From: Mucilaginibacter cryoferens
GTDB taxonomy: Bacteria > Bacteroidota > Bacteroidia > Sphingobacteriales > Sphingobacteriaceae
Direction: 5' to 3'
Assembly: GCF_014205845.1 (NCBI RefSeq)
Contig: NZ_JACHCR010000018.1
Coordinates: forward strand, 89,877-153,876
Length of the DNA stretch: 64,000 bases
Shown here: positions 1 to 8,945 of the stretch, one piece after another
Numbering within the stretch: the stretch's first letter is position 1
How the letters are laid out: every line of letters begins with the position of its first letter
Program-made: the position numbers and the translations under genes
Notes under the pieces: generated by a model
Database searches by the model: none
What the model saw: only the letters and a program-made list of their open reading frames with translations
What the model was told of the DNA's origin: nothing

Positions 1-495
1 GATATTGATAAAACCAATGACCTGATGACTGCTCTTCCCCAGGACCAGGTGGCAGCGAGGATGATGGTTGAGGTGCATTATTACTCGCCCTATCAACTTT
101 GCCTGATGGACGGCAACGCAAGCTGGGGCAAAATGTTCTATTACTGGGGTACAGGACACCATTCTGCAATAGAACCCGAACACAACGCCACCTGGGGTGA
201 AGAAAGTGATGTAAATACCACTTTCAACAAGATGAAAGTAAAATTCGCCGATAAGGGGATTCCTGTCTTGTTGGGTGAGTATGGTGCTTACAGGCGTAAC
301 AACGGCAAACACGTTCCTTTAGACCTGGCAACACATAACGATGCTGTGGATTATTGGCTAACTTATATTACAAAACAGGCGAAAGCCAACGGCATGCTGC
401 CATTTTTCTGGGACACGGGTGGTGCTTTGGACAGGCAAAATTATTCGGTAAAAGATCAGCGTACGATTGTGGCCCTCAACGCGGGCGCTAACTAA
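1..495 (+). CDS. GH5 endo-beta-glucanase, C-terminal part (5' end outside window)
   Basis: The open frame runs in from base 1, so the start is outside the window and about 164 residues remain. The visible part is the C-terminal third of a GH5 (beta/alpha)8 barrel: a VHYYSPY strand with the substrate-contacting His/Tyr pair, then PVLLGEYGAYRR, whose Glu is the catalytic nucleophile of the family, then FFWDTGG near the last strand. The acid/base Glu is in the missing part. Motif style resembles GH5_4, a subfamily with many xyloglucanases; that is family knowledge, not proof. As first gene of the run it would supply the endo-acting step for the exo-enzymes that follow. Confidence 0.85.
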   Translation, partial: DIDKTNDLMTALPQDQVAARMMVEVHYYSPYQLCLMDGNASWGKMFYYWGTGHHSAIEPEHNATWGEESDVNTTFNKMKVKFADKGIPVLLGEYGAYRRNNGKHVPLDLATHNDAVDYWLTYITKQAKANGMLPFFWDTGGALDRQNYSVKDQRTIVALNAGAN

Positions 496-546
496 AGTAT
501 TACACATGAAATCTTCAGATTATTTTAAATATTAATAAATACAATG

Positions 547-581
547 CTGCCGCTATTATGGGTAAAACATGATAGCGGCAG
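547..581 (+). terminator. Strong hairpin after the GH5 gene
   Basis: A perfect 10-bp stem (CTGCCGCTAT at 547-556 pairing with ATAGCGGCAG at 572-581) with a 15-nt loop lies 50 nt past the GH5 stop. No U-tract follows, so it may be a transcript-stabilising or attenuating hairpin rather than a simple rho-independent terminator. The rest of the 211-nt gap before the next gene shows nothing I recognise. Confidence 0.5.
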
Positions 582-706
582 TATTACGGATAAGCAGAAC
601 TGATACGTCACCTGAATCTATAACAGATGACATTATTGATAATGCTGACTGAAATTTATCTTGAAACAACTTATAACAGCTTCCATAGAAAACCCCGGTA
701 TCTTAG

Positions 707-2794
707 ATGAGAAAATTAATAACCATAATTATATTAGGGATCTTAATCCCTTCGTCAGCATTAAAAGCACAGGAAGCCAATCGGTTTTTCCCGGAAAAAG
801 ATTTAGTAACTACCGGTATCTATTATTACCCTGAACATTGGAATGAAGCCCAATGGGAAAGGGATATAAAAAAGATATCCGCAATGGGTTTTGAGTTTGT
901 TCACCTGGCTGAATTTGCCTGGTTTAAAATGGAACCCGAGGAAGGACGGTTTGATTTTACCTGGCTTGACAGGGTGGTGAGCCTTTGCGCAAAATATCAT
1001 CTCAAAGTGTTGCTCTGTACGCCATCTGCAACTACTCCAACGTGGATGCGGGTAAACTACCCCGAGACGTTTGTTATGGACGGCCACTATATCCGTGCGG
1101 AGAATGGCACGCGGGGCCTGGAGTCAATGGTCAATCCGAAATTCCGTGGCTATGTACAAAGGATAGTAACGGAAATGGCAAAACGATACGGGCAGAATAG
1201 TAATGTGATGGGGTGGCAAATAGATAATGAACCCGGTGCTGTTTCCGATTATAGCCCCTCATCGCAGGAAGCATTCAGAGCGTGGCTGAAAAATAAATAC
1301 AAAACCATTGATGCATTAAATACGGCCTGGGGGGCCGCTTTCTGGAGCCAGTGGTTTAATAACTTTGACCAGGTTATCATACCGAATACGAACCTGGTAG
1401 GCTGGTGGGGTAACAATCCTCACGCCTTACTGGATTTTAAGAGATACTCGGCAGACGCCCAGGCAGAATTTCTTGATTTACAGGCGGGCACTTTACGTAA
1501 TTACATATCAAAGTCGCAATTTGTTACTACCAATTATACCGCGGTTTGTACGGGTTCAGACCCGAATCGTACCACGAAACTGGATTTTGCAGCTTACACT
1601 GCTTATCCAAACGGAGGTAGTGATAATATTGGTGAATCAGGTTTCCGCTTAGGCAACAGTGATGTTGTTCTTTTTGCTTCAGAATATTACAAATCAGTAG
1701 GCGGTGTATCCGGGGTTTTAGAGATTCAGCCAGGCCCTGTTAACTGGGGAAGCTACAATCCCCTGCTTTTACCGGGTACCGTTAGGCTATGGTTGTACCA
1801 CAGTTTTGCCGCAGGAGGAAAGATCGCTTGTTCGTATCGTTTTCGTCAAATCTTATATGGTGCCGAACAATATCATGCCGGTGTGATCCAAACGGATGGC
1901 GTAACACCTTCGCAGGGAGGTAAAGATTATATGCAGTTCATGAAAGAAATAACAGAACTGAGGAAGCAATTTACGCCAGGTGTGAAGATGCCGGCAAAGC
2001 TGGCCGCACGGTCAACCGCGCTTCTGTGGAACGTAGAAAATTACTGGAGCATTGACAGGCAAAAACAGACCGGGCAATGGAATACCTGGGATTACCCGGT
2101 AAAGTTCCTTAAAACTGCAAGGGCATTGGGTGCCCCCGTTGATGTAATTCAGGAAACGGCAGATTTATCAAAGTATAAGCTCGTGATCGTCCCTGCTTAT
2201 GAAATGGCTGATTCTGCATTGGTAAAAAAATGGACTGATTATGTAGCAAAAGGCGGCAACCTGGTTGTTACCTGCCGTACCGCTACTAAAGATCGCAGGG
2301 GGCATTTCTGGGAAGGAGAGACCGCCATGCCAATTTCAAACCTGATTGGTGCCCATATAGGCCAGACAGATATGCTGTCATCGTATGGTAAAGGCGATAT
2401 ACTGATGAATTCAAACCATTATTCATGGCATAGTTGGGCGGATTTGCTTGTGCCCGATAATACTACCGGTGTGCTGGCTACCTATAATAATCAGTTCTAT
2501 AAAGGGAAAGCTGCTGTTGTAAGACACCGGATCGGAAAAGGCTCGGTAACCTACATTGGTGTAGATACAGATGATTCTAAATTAGAAAAGGATCTATTGC
2601 GTCAAATTTATAAAGATGCCGGTGCTACAACGGAAGATTACCCTCCCGGGGTATTTGTTTATTGGCGCGATGGTTTTTATACGGCATTAAATTATTCATC
2701 AGAAAATTACACGGTAAATGTGCCTGATAATGCTAAAGTTTTAATAGGGGAAAAAACACTAAAACCATCGGGCGTGCTCGTGTGGACAGAATAA
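707..2794 (+). CDS. GH42 beta-galactosidase, secreted
   Basis: This is a 695-residue glycoside hydrolase of family 42 that removes terminal beta-linked galactose (some members act on related sugars). An N-terminal signal peptide ends near SALKAQ. The barrel opens with GIYYYPEHW and the EPEEGRFDF motif. The acid/base Glu is in DNEPG (E175), and the nucleophile is most likely the Glu of LEIQPGPVNW (E339). A central trimerisation-like domain (about 430-620) and a small C-terminal beta domain complete a usual-length protein. It begins 211 nt after the GH5 stop and is followed 23 nt later by GH39, so it looks like part of the same run. Confidence 0.88.
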   Translation: MRKLITIIILGILIPSSALKAQEANRFFPEKDLVTTGIYYYPEHWNEAQWERDIKKISAMGFEFVHLAEFAWFKMEPEEGRFDFTWLDRVVSLCAKYHLKVLLCTPSATTPTWMRVNYPETFVMDGHYIRAENGTRGLESMVNPKFRGYVQRIVTEMAKRYGQNSNVMGWQIDNEPGAVSDYSPSSQEAFRAWLKNKYKTIDALNTAWGAAFWSQWFNNFDQVIIPNTNLVGWWGNNPHALLDFKRYSADAQAEFLDLQAGTLRNYISKSQFVTTNYTAVCTGSDPNRTTKLDFAAYTAYPNGGSDNIGESGFRLGNSDVVLFASEYYKSVGGVSGVLEIQPGPVNWGSYNPLLLPGTVRLWLYHSFAAGGKIACSYRFRQILYGAEQYHAGVIQTDGVTPSQGGKDYMQFMKEITELRKQFTPGVKMPAKLAARSTALLWNVENYWSIDRQKQTGQWNTWDYPVKFLKTARALGAPVDVIQETADLSKYKLVIVPAYEMADSALVKKWTDYVAKGGNLVVTCRTATKDRRGHFWEGETAMPISNLIGAHIGQTDMLSSYGKGDILMNSNHYSWHSWADLLVPDNTTGVLATYNNQFYKGKAAVVRHRIGKGSVTYIGVDTDDSKLEKDLLRQIYKDAGATTEDYPPGVFVYWRDGFYTALNYSSENYTVNVPDNAKVLIGEKTLKPSGVLVWTE

Positions 2795-2817
2795 TTTTAT
2801 TAAGAATTAACAAACAG

Positions 2818-4374
2818 ATGAAAAAAATAATTTGGGTATTGGTGGTTTCGCAATTCGCTTTTTTGGCAAATGTAAAAGGCCAAAGATCGATTAATGTTGA
2901 TTTAAACAAAACTTCGGGTAAGCTTAATGCCATGTTTAACACCTGTGTAGGTGCAGGCCGGGCAAATGAAGGGTTGCGTGCCGACTGGCAACAACAGCTG
3001 GAATATGTAAGAAAACAATGTGGTTTTAGGTATATCCGCATGCATGGGTTACTCACCGATGATATGGCTGTTTATACCGAAGACTCAAAAGGGAAACCAC
3101 AGTATAATTATATGTATGTAGATGCCTTGTTTGATTTTCTGCATAAAATTGGGATGAAGCCTTTTGTAGAGTTGGGCTTTATGCCTAATGCCCTGGCAAG
3201 CGGAAGCCAAACGATTTTTTGGTGGCGTGGCAATGTTACACCGCCAAAAGATTATAACAAATGGCAGGCCCTTATCAGCAACCTTGTTCAGCATTTTACA
3301 GATCGCTATGGTGTCGAGGAAGTAAAATCCTGGTATTTTGAAGTATGGAATGAACCTAACTTATCTCCCGGATTCTGGACGGGTACGCAAGATGATTATT
3401 TCAAATTGTACGATTATTCTGTAAAGGCAGTAAAAAGCGTAAACCCCGAATATAAAGTAGGCGGGCCAGCCACCGCGGGTGCCGCCTGGGTTCCTGAAAT
3501 GATAAACCATTGCAGCAAAAACAACGTGCCGATTGATTTCGTCAGTACCCATTCTTATGGTGTAAAGCAGGGCTTTCTGGATGAGTATGGCAATTCGGGT
3601 ACGGTATTAAGTAAAGATTCGTTGGCGGTAAGTGGTGATGTATTAAATTCCCGTAAACAAATCTCTCAATCGGCAATACCCGGCCTGGAGCTGCATTATA
3701 CAGAATGGAGCTCATCGTACACACCGGCAGATCCTGTGCACGACAGTTATCATGAAGCAGCCTATATATTGGAAAAAATAAAACAGGTTGGCAATGCAGC
3801 CAGCTCTATGTCGTACTGGGTTTTTACTGATGTTTTTGAAGAACCAGGCCCACGTTTTACGCCTTTTCACGGAGGTTTTGGTTTACTGAATACCCAAGGC
3901 GTAAACAAGCCTGCTTTTTATTCTTATCAATTTATGAATAAACTTGGAGGAACAGAGTTAGCCAATACCGACAAACGTTCATGGGTTTGCAAAAATGATA
4001 GGGGGGATATCCAGGCATTATTATGGGACTATACCTATACGTTGCCGGATTCTGTCAATAACCAATCTTATTATATTAAGGATTTGCCCGCCAAACCAAA
4101 AGGCAAAGTAAAAATAAACCTATCGCATGTGCCTGCTGGAAAATACACGATGGAAATTTATAAAGTAGGTTATAGGATGAACGATGCCTATACAGGCTAT
4201 GTTGATATGGGCAGGCCAAATCAGCTAAACAGGCAGCAGGTTGAAAAGTTAAAAGAAGAAAATGGCTCTCCTGTTGCAAAACAGGAAATCGTAATAAAAC
4301 CCAATACGGTGTACTCCCGCGAATTTGATATCCGGGAAAATGATGTTATCCTGATAAACCTGATTAAAAACTAA
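2818..4374 (+). CDS. GH39 beta-xylosidase-type glycosidase, secreted
   Basis: This is a 518-residue GH39 enzyme, a family with beta-xylosidases, alpha-L-iduronidases and some arabinosidases; the exact substrate cannot be read here. The acid/base Glu lies in VWNEPNLSPGFW (E179) and the nucleophile in HYTEWSSS (E296). I place the start at 2818 because MKKIIWVLVVSQFAFLANVKGQ makes a proper signal peptide. An earlier in-frame ATG at 2782 would overlap the upstream gene and prepend 12 charged residues. GH3 starts only 3 nt after its stop, which implies cotranscription. A C-terminal beta-sandwich follows the barrel. Confidence 0.85.
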   Translation: MKKIIWVLVVSQFAFLANVKGQRSINVDLNKTSGKLNAMFNTCVGAGRANEGLRADWQQQLEYVRKQCGFRYIRMHGLLTDDMAVYTEDSKGKPQYNYMYVDALFDFLHKIGMKPFVELGFMPNALASGSQTIFWWRGNVTPPKDYNKWQALISNLVQHFTDRYGVEEVKSWYFEVWNEPNLSPGFWTGTQDDYFKLYDYSVKAVKSVNPEYKVGGPATAGAAWVPEMINHCSKNNVPIDFVSTHSYGVKQGFLDEYGNSGTVLSKDSLAVSGDVLNSRKQISQSAIPGLELHYTEWSSSYTPADPVHDSYHEAAYILEKIKQVGNAASSMSYWVFTDVFEEPGPRFTPFHGGFGLLNTQGVNKPAFYSYQFMNKLGGTELANTDKRSWVCKNDRGDIQALLWDYTYTLPDSVNNQSYYIKDLPAKPKGKVKINLSHVPAGKYTMEIYKVGYRMNDAYTGYVDMGRPNQLNRQQVEKLKEENGSPVAKQEIVIKPNTVYSREFDIRENDVILINLIKN

Positions 4375-4377
4375 CCA

Positions 4378-6585
4378 ATGAATGTATTGATATTGAGACT
4401 AAAAATAGTGGTAAAAAAATCTTGCTCTGCACTTTTCTTTATACTGCTGGCAGCAGGAATGGCAAATGCACAGCAGAGTTTGAATAATAGCAAACAAGAA
4501 GAAAAAATCCGGCTCCTGATCAACCAGATGACTTTGCAGGAAAAGGTGAGCCTTTTGCATGCGAATTCCAAGTTTTATGTTTCGGGGATAAAGAGGTTAG
4601 GGATCCCTGAATTGGCGCTGAGTGATGGTCCGCATGGTGTGCGCGCAGAAATTAACAGGCACGACTGGGCTTATGCTGGCTGGACTACTGATTCGGCAAC
4701 CTGCTTTCCTCCGGGAACAGCCCTTGCTGCAACCTGGAATCCTGAACTGGCCTCAAAACAAGGGCTGGTATTAGGCGAAGAAGCCCGTTTCCGGCAAAAG
4801 GATGTGCTGCTGGGGCCTGGTATCAACATTATCCGTTCGCCACTTGGTGGCCGTAATTTCGAATACATGAGCGAAGACCCTTTTCTTATTTCGAGGATGG
4901 CCGTTGCTTACATCAAAGCCCTGCAGTCTAAAGATGTTGCGGTGAGTGTAAAACACTGGGTAGCCAATAACCAGGAAACGCATCGCGATTCTGTTGATGT
5001 ACAAGTAAGCGAAAGGGCTTTTCGTGAAATTTATTTGCCGGGTTTTAAAGCCGCTGTTACCGAAGGAGGCGCTTATACCGTTATGGCTGCTTACAATAAG
5101 TTCCGGGGCGACTGGTGTTCGGAAAACGAATATTTGAACAGGCAAATTCTTCGGAAAGAATTTGGATTTAAAGGCGTTTTAATGACCGATTGGGCCGCGG
5201 CACATAGTACGGTAAAGGCCGCGTTAAGCGGGCTCGACCTTGAAATGGGCACCGATATAAAAGATTACAACGAATGGTATTTTGCCAATCCGTTGATAAA
5301 AGCCGTAGAAGAAGGAAAAGTACCCATATCGGTAGTTGACGAAAAAGTAGCGGATGTGTTGCGTGTAATGTTCAAAACAAAAATGTTTGATGAAGAACAC
5401 CGCGAAAAGGGAAAAATGAATACACCTGAGCATCAAAAGGCAGCTTACAATTCTGCTGCCGAAGCCGCGGTATTACTTCAGAACAAAGGCGATATTCTGC
5501 CTATTAATTTTAACAAAATACAATCGATTGCTATTATTGGTGACAACGCTACCCGCAAACATTGCGGGGCAGGGCTTAGCTCCGAAATAAAAGCATTATA
5601 TGAAATAACTCCCTTGCAGGCCATTAAGCAAAAGTTTGGCGCCCACGTAAAAATAAATTTTGCCCAGGGATATGAAAAACAATCTACATTCAAAGAAGGC
5701 AGCAATAGGGGCCAGGGAAATTCAGAGAATGTTGATTGGAAATTGATTAAAGAGGCTGTAAAAGTTGCCCGGGAATCAGACGTTGTTATCATTTTCGGAG
5801 GGTTAAACCATGATTTTGATACGGAATCTTTTGACAAACAAAACATGGACCTGCCTTATGGGCAGGAAGTATTGATGCAGGAAGTGACAAAAGCAAACCC
5901 TAATACAGTGGTAGTAATAGTAGCCGGTTCGCCTGTAAAGTTGGCGGATATTGTTAACCGGGTGCCCGCTATTTTATGGTCGTGGTATGGCGGCATGGAG
6001 GCTGGTAATGCGGTGGCAGATATATTAAGCGGCAAGGTGAATCCATCCGGCAAATTGCCTTTTACAATACCGGTGGCGCTTGATCAGTCGCCCGCCCATG
6101 CTTTGGGCAATTTTCCCGGAAAAGATTTGAAAGTGAATTATGAGGAGGATGTGCTGGTGGGGTATCGTTGGTTTGATACTAAGAAAATCCAGCCCCAGTT
6201 TCCTTTTGGGTACGGGCTCTCTTACACCGGTTTTGCGCTCAATAATTTTTCTACAGACAAGAAGATCTATGAGAAGAATGATATCATCCATGCAAAATTG
6301 GTGGTTAAAAATACTGGTAGCCGTTACGGTGCCGAGGTTGTGCAATTGTATGTAAGCGATCTGGTCTGTTCGGTTTTGCGTCCTGAAAAAGAATTGAAGG
6401 CTTTTGAAAAGGTTTTCCTGCAACCTGGAGAAACGAAAACAGTTGAACTGGCTGTAAAGGTTAGTGATCTGGCTTTTTATGATGAAGGAAAAAAATCATG
6501 GAAAGTTGAAGCCGGCGAATTTGTGCTGCAATTAGGTAATTCATCACGCAATATTTCAAAAACGGTAAAAATATCGGTTGAATAA
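4378..6585 (+). CDS. GH3 beta-glucosidase, secreted
   Basis: This 735-residue GH3 enzyme hydrolyses terminal beta-glucosides (or beta-xylosides) from oligosaccharides. A signal peptide ends near MANAQQ. The order is the usual one: N-terminal barrel with KHWVANNQE and the nucleophile Asp in GVLMTDW (D271), the alpha/beta sandwich (about 360-600), then a C-terminal fibronectin-III-like domain (about 620-735). It begins 3 nt after the GH39 stop. Its last 23 codons are closely copied, with a stop mutation, at 6813-6881 just before the next gene; see the remnant entry. Confidence 0.92.
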   Translation: MNVLILRLKIVVKKSCSALFFILLAAGMANAQQSLNNSKQEEKIRLLINQMTLQEKVSLLHANSKFYVSGIKRLGIPELALSDGPHGVRAEINRHDWAYAGWTTDSATCFPPGTALAATWNPELASKQGLVLGEEARFRQKDVLLGPGINIIRSPLGGRNFEYMSEDPFLISRMAVAYIKALQSKDVAVSVKHWVANNQETHRDSVDVQVSERAFREIYLPGFKAAVTEGGAYTVMAAYNKFRGDWCSENEYLNRQILRKEFGFKGVLMTDWAAAHSTVKAALSGLDLEMGTDIKDYNEWYFANPLIKAVEEGKVPISVVDEKVADVLRVMFKTKMFDEEHREKGKMNTPEHQKAAYNSAAEAAVLLQNKGDILPINFNKIQSIAIIGDNATRKHCGAGLSSEIKALYEITPLQAIKQKFGAHVKINFAQGYEKQSTFKEGSNRGQGNSENVDWKLIKEAVKVARESDVVIIFGGLNHDFDTESFDKQNMDLPYGQEVLMQEVTKANPNTVVVIVAGSPVKLADIVNRVPAILWSWYGGMEAGNAVADILSGKVNPSGKLPFTIPVALDQSPAHALGNFPGKDLKVNYEEDVLVGYRWFDTKKIQPQFPFGYGLSYTGFALNNFSTDKKIYEKNDIIHAKLVVKNTGSRYGAEVVQLYVSDLVCSVLRPEKELKAFEKVFLQPGETKTVELAVKVSDLAFYDEGKKSWKVEAGEFVLQLGNSSRNISKTVKISVE

Positions 6586-6812
6586 ACATCAATCTGGATG
6601 CTGTCATACTCAGAAACAAATTCCAATTGACAAACAAATGTCGGTTTTGTATAAAAAAAAGTCCCTTTAAATAAAACATTAGGGGATTCTTTAAGGTAAG
6701 TTTGACTCACCCATTATTAATTCGTTATCATGAATTAAGTGGAGAACCAATTATCGACCGCCATGCTTCTTTCTGTATGGATTTGCTATGACCTGCTAAA
6801 CAAATAACAAGG

Positions 6813-6881
6813 GAATTTATGCTGCGGTTAGGCAATTCATCGCGTAATATTTAAAAAACAGTAAAAATATCAGTTAAATAA
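6813..6881 (+). pseudogene. Remnant of the 3' end of a second GH3 gene
   Basis: These 69 nt align without gaps to the last 69 nt of the GH3 gene (6517-6585), with 59 of 69 bases identical by eye. Both read EF-L-LGNSSRNI-KTVKISV and end in TAA; the remnant has TAA in place of the Ser codon after RNI. Most differences are third-position or conservative changes, as expected for a once-coding paralogue that later decayed. The TAA directly abuts the ATG of the next gene. The 227 nt between 6586 and 6812 show no further similarity that I can see. Confidence 0.8.
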
Positions 6882-8924
6882 ATGAAAATACAAATCAAAA
6901 AGCTGGTGGTAGTTTCAACGTTCGTGCTTGCCATCTTATCGGTTAAAGCTCAGGAATTATACGTTGGCACCAATTATCATCCACATGATGATAAAGATCA
7001 GGAAAAAATAAAAAAAGACATTGGGTTGATGAAAGCTGCCGGATTCAAGGTGGTTAGGATGGGCCACCTGGCCTGGGATAGTTATGAACCTTCTGAAGGT
7101 AAGTTTGATTTTCAATGGTTTGATTTTGTGATGGACATGATGAATAAAGCGGGGATTAAGGTGGTCCTTGATATTGCCATTCGTCCGGCACCTATTTGGC
7201 TGCACCATAAATATCCCTCAATTGATGTTACCAGTCCAGGGGGTAATGCGCAATATCCCAACCATCGCTACATGGAAGATGTAGGCGATCCGATGTATCA
7301 AAAATACGCTGTGCGTTATGCGGATACACTTACAAAACATTATGCTAAACATCCGGCCCTATTAGCTTTTGGTGTCGATAACGAATCTGGTGACGGCCCT
7401 ATTTCATACTCAGAAGCCGTAAGAAAAAGGTTTGTGGCTTGGCTAACGAAGAAGTATGCAACCTTAGATAATTTTAACAGAGCATGGGCTACGCAGCGTT
7501 GGTCAAGAAAGATTAACGATTTTGATGAGGTAGGGCTACCCGTAACCGGTGAAAAAAATGGTTCCCCGGAGAAAATTTTAGACTTCAGGCGTTTTATATC
7601 AGACGAAGTTAACCAGATCTTATTCAAAGTACTTGACAGGGTAAATACCAATGCCCCTGGTGTGCTTACTAATACCAATGCCTGGTATTACAGCTCGTTG
7701 AAATATTTTGACTATTCGCAGATCGCTTATTCAGGCAAGATGTCCCGTGGAGGCGCGGGCTTTTATCCCGGGAATTCTTTAACTACCAATTGGGGGGTGA
7801 TGAATGCCTTGTTCGGAATTTCCCGTATCCAGTTTGAAAGTACCAATCCTTTCTGGTGCAGTGAGTTTACTACAATGACCGCCGTTCCCAATTCCATCAG
7901 AAAATCGGCCTATGCCACGCTGATGTACGGCAATCAAGTGGTTTGCGGATGGACCTGGCAAAGTATGTGGTCGGGCGAAGAACAATATCTGGAAGGGATG
8001 CTTGATTGGGATGGAGTTCCTAACCGTAAATATGAAGAATATAAAAAGATAGCAACGGAATTTAAAAAGATCGAAAAATACTTTCCCTACAAGGCCAGCC
8101 CGGAAGTTGGCCTGGCATTCTCCTTTCCAAGCCAGATAGCCAGCAGTTCTTTCCCCGAAGCGCAGGACCAACAGTTACAGGGTTGCTGGAATCTGTTTTA
8201 TAACCGTAACATGGATGCCAATGTTGTTGAGATCAGTAAAAGCCCATTAAAGTATAAATTGCTTTTTGTGCCAGGGGTAACTGTAATGGATGAAATAACG
8301 GCTAATAAAATCAGAGATTTTGTAAAAAATGGGGGCACGGTTGTGATGACAAGTAATTCTGCCGTGGTTGACGAAACCGGGAAAGTATTTGCATCCACCC
8401 ATCCCGGGCGTTTAAGCGATGTGTTTGGGATACGGGTAGCCGGTTATGAAGAAACAGAGCCGATGAATGAAATATCCCGCGCATCGTTAAGAGGAAAAAA
8501 AATTGAACTAAATTACATAGGGAAAACTATCGGAACAGAATCAAGCCGATATGACGTTATTGAATCCAAAGGTGCTGAAATTCTCGGAAGCATAACCAGT
8601 TTAGATAAAGATTATCCAATTATTACGGCTAACAAGTACGGCAAAGGCAGGGCAATTTATGTTGGCTTGCCTGCAAGTGGTGAGGTATTGGGCTCCTTGC
8701 TTGATAAACTGATAGATGAACTGGGTATTAAAAAGGGGCCACAGGTACCCGTTGGTGTTATGGCCAGGCAAATTGACAAGAATCATTTTTTATACCTGAA
8801 CGTGACGGGAGAACCAAAAGAAATCCCAATGAGCGGAAAATCGCAGAGTATTCTTTTGGATAAAAGCTATGATGGCAATTTTACTGTTGCGCCATACGAG
8901 CCCGAGTTTATAGAAATAAAGTAG
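6882..8924 (+). CDS. GH42 beta-galactosidase (second copy), secreted
   Basis: This is a 680-residue GH42 enzyme, clearly distinct from the one at 707. The signal peptide ends near SVKAQ, followed by GTNYHPHDD and EPSEGKFDF barrel strands. The acid/base Glu is in GVDNESGD (E168; the usual NEP is NES here) and the likely nucleophile is in WCSEFTT (E328). A middle glutamine-amidotransferase-like domain with FVKNGGTVVMTSNS (about 400-590) is normal for the family. Its leader is the GH3 remnant at 6813-6881, so it may once have sat directly behind another GH3 gene. Substrate is inferred as beta-galactoside only from the family. Confidence 0.85.
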   Translation: MKIQIKKLVVVSTFVLAILSVKAQELYVGTNYHPHDDKDQEKIKKDIGLMKAAGFKVVRMGHLAWDSYEPSEGKFDFQWFDFVMDMMNKAGIKVVLDIAIRPAPIWLHHKYPSIDVTSPGGNAQYPNHRYMEDVGDPMYQKYAVRYADTLTKHYAKHPALLAFGVDNESGDGPISYSEAVRKRFVAWLTKKYATLDNFNRAWATQRWSRKINDFDEVGLPVTGEKNGSPEKILDFRRFISDEVNQILFKVLDRVNTNAPGVLTNTNAWYYSSLKYFDYSQIAYSGKMSRGGAGFYPGNSLTTNWGVMNALFGISRIQFESTNPFWCSEFTTMTAVPNSIRKSAYATLMYGNQVVCGWTWQSMWSGEEQYLEGMLDWDGVPNRKYEEYKKIATEFKKIEKYFPYKASPEVGLAFSFPSQIASSSFPEAQDQQLQGCWNLFYNRNMDANVVEISKSPLKYKLLFVPGVTVMDEITANKIRDFVKNGGTVVMTSNSAVVDETGKVFASTHPGRLSDVFGIRVAGYEETEPMNEISRASLRGKKIELNYIGKTIGTESSRYDVIESKGAEILGSITSLDKDYPIITANKYGKGRAIYVGLPASGEVLGSLLDKLIDELGIKKGPQVPVGVMARQIDKNHFLYLNVTGEPKEIPMSGKSQSILLDKSYDGNFTVAPYEPEFIEIK

Positions 8925-8945
8925 GTTTAGACCTAATAACATTAA

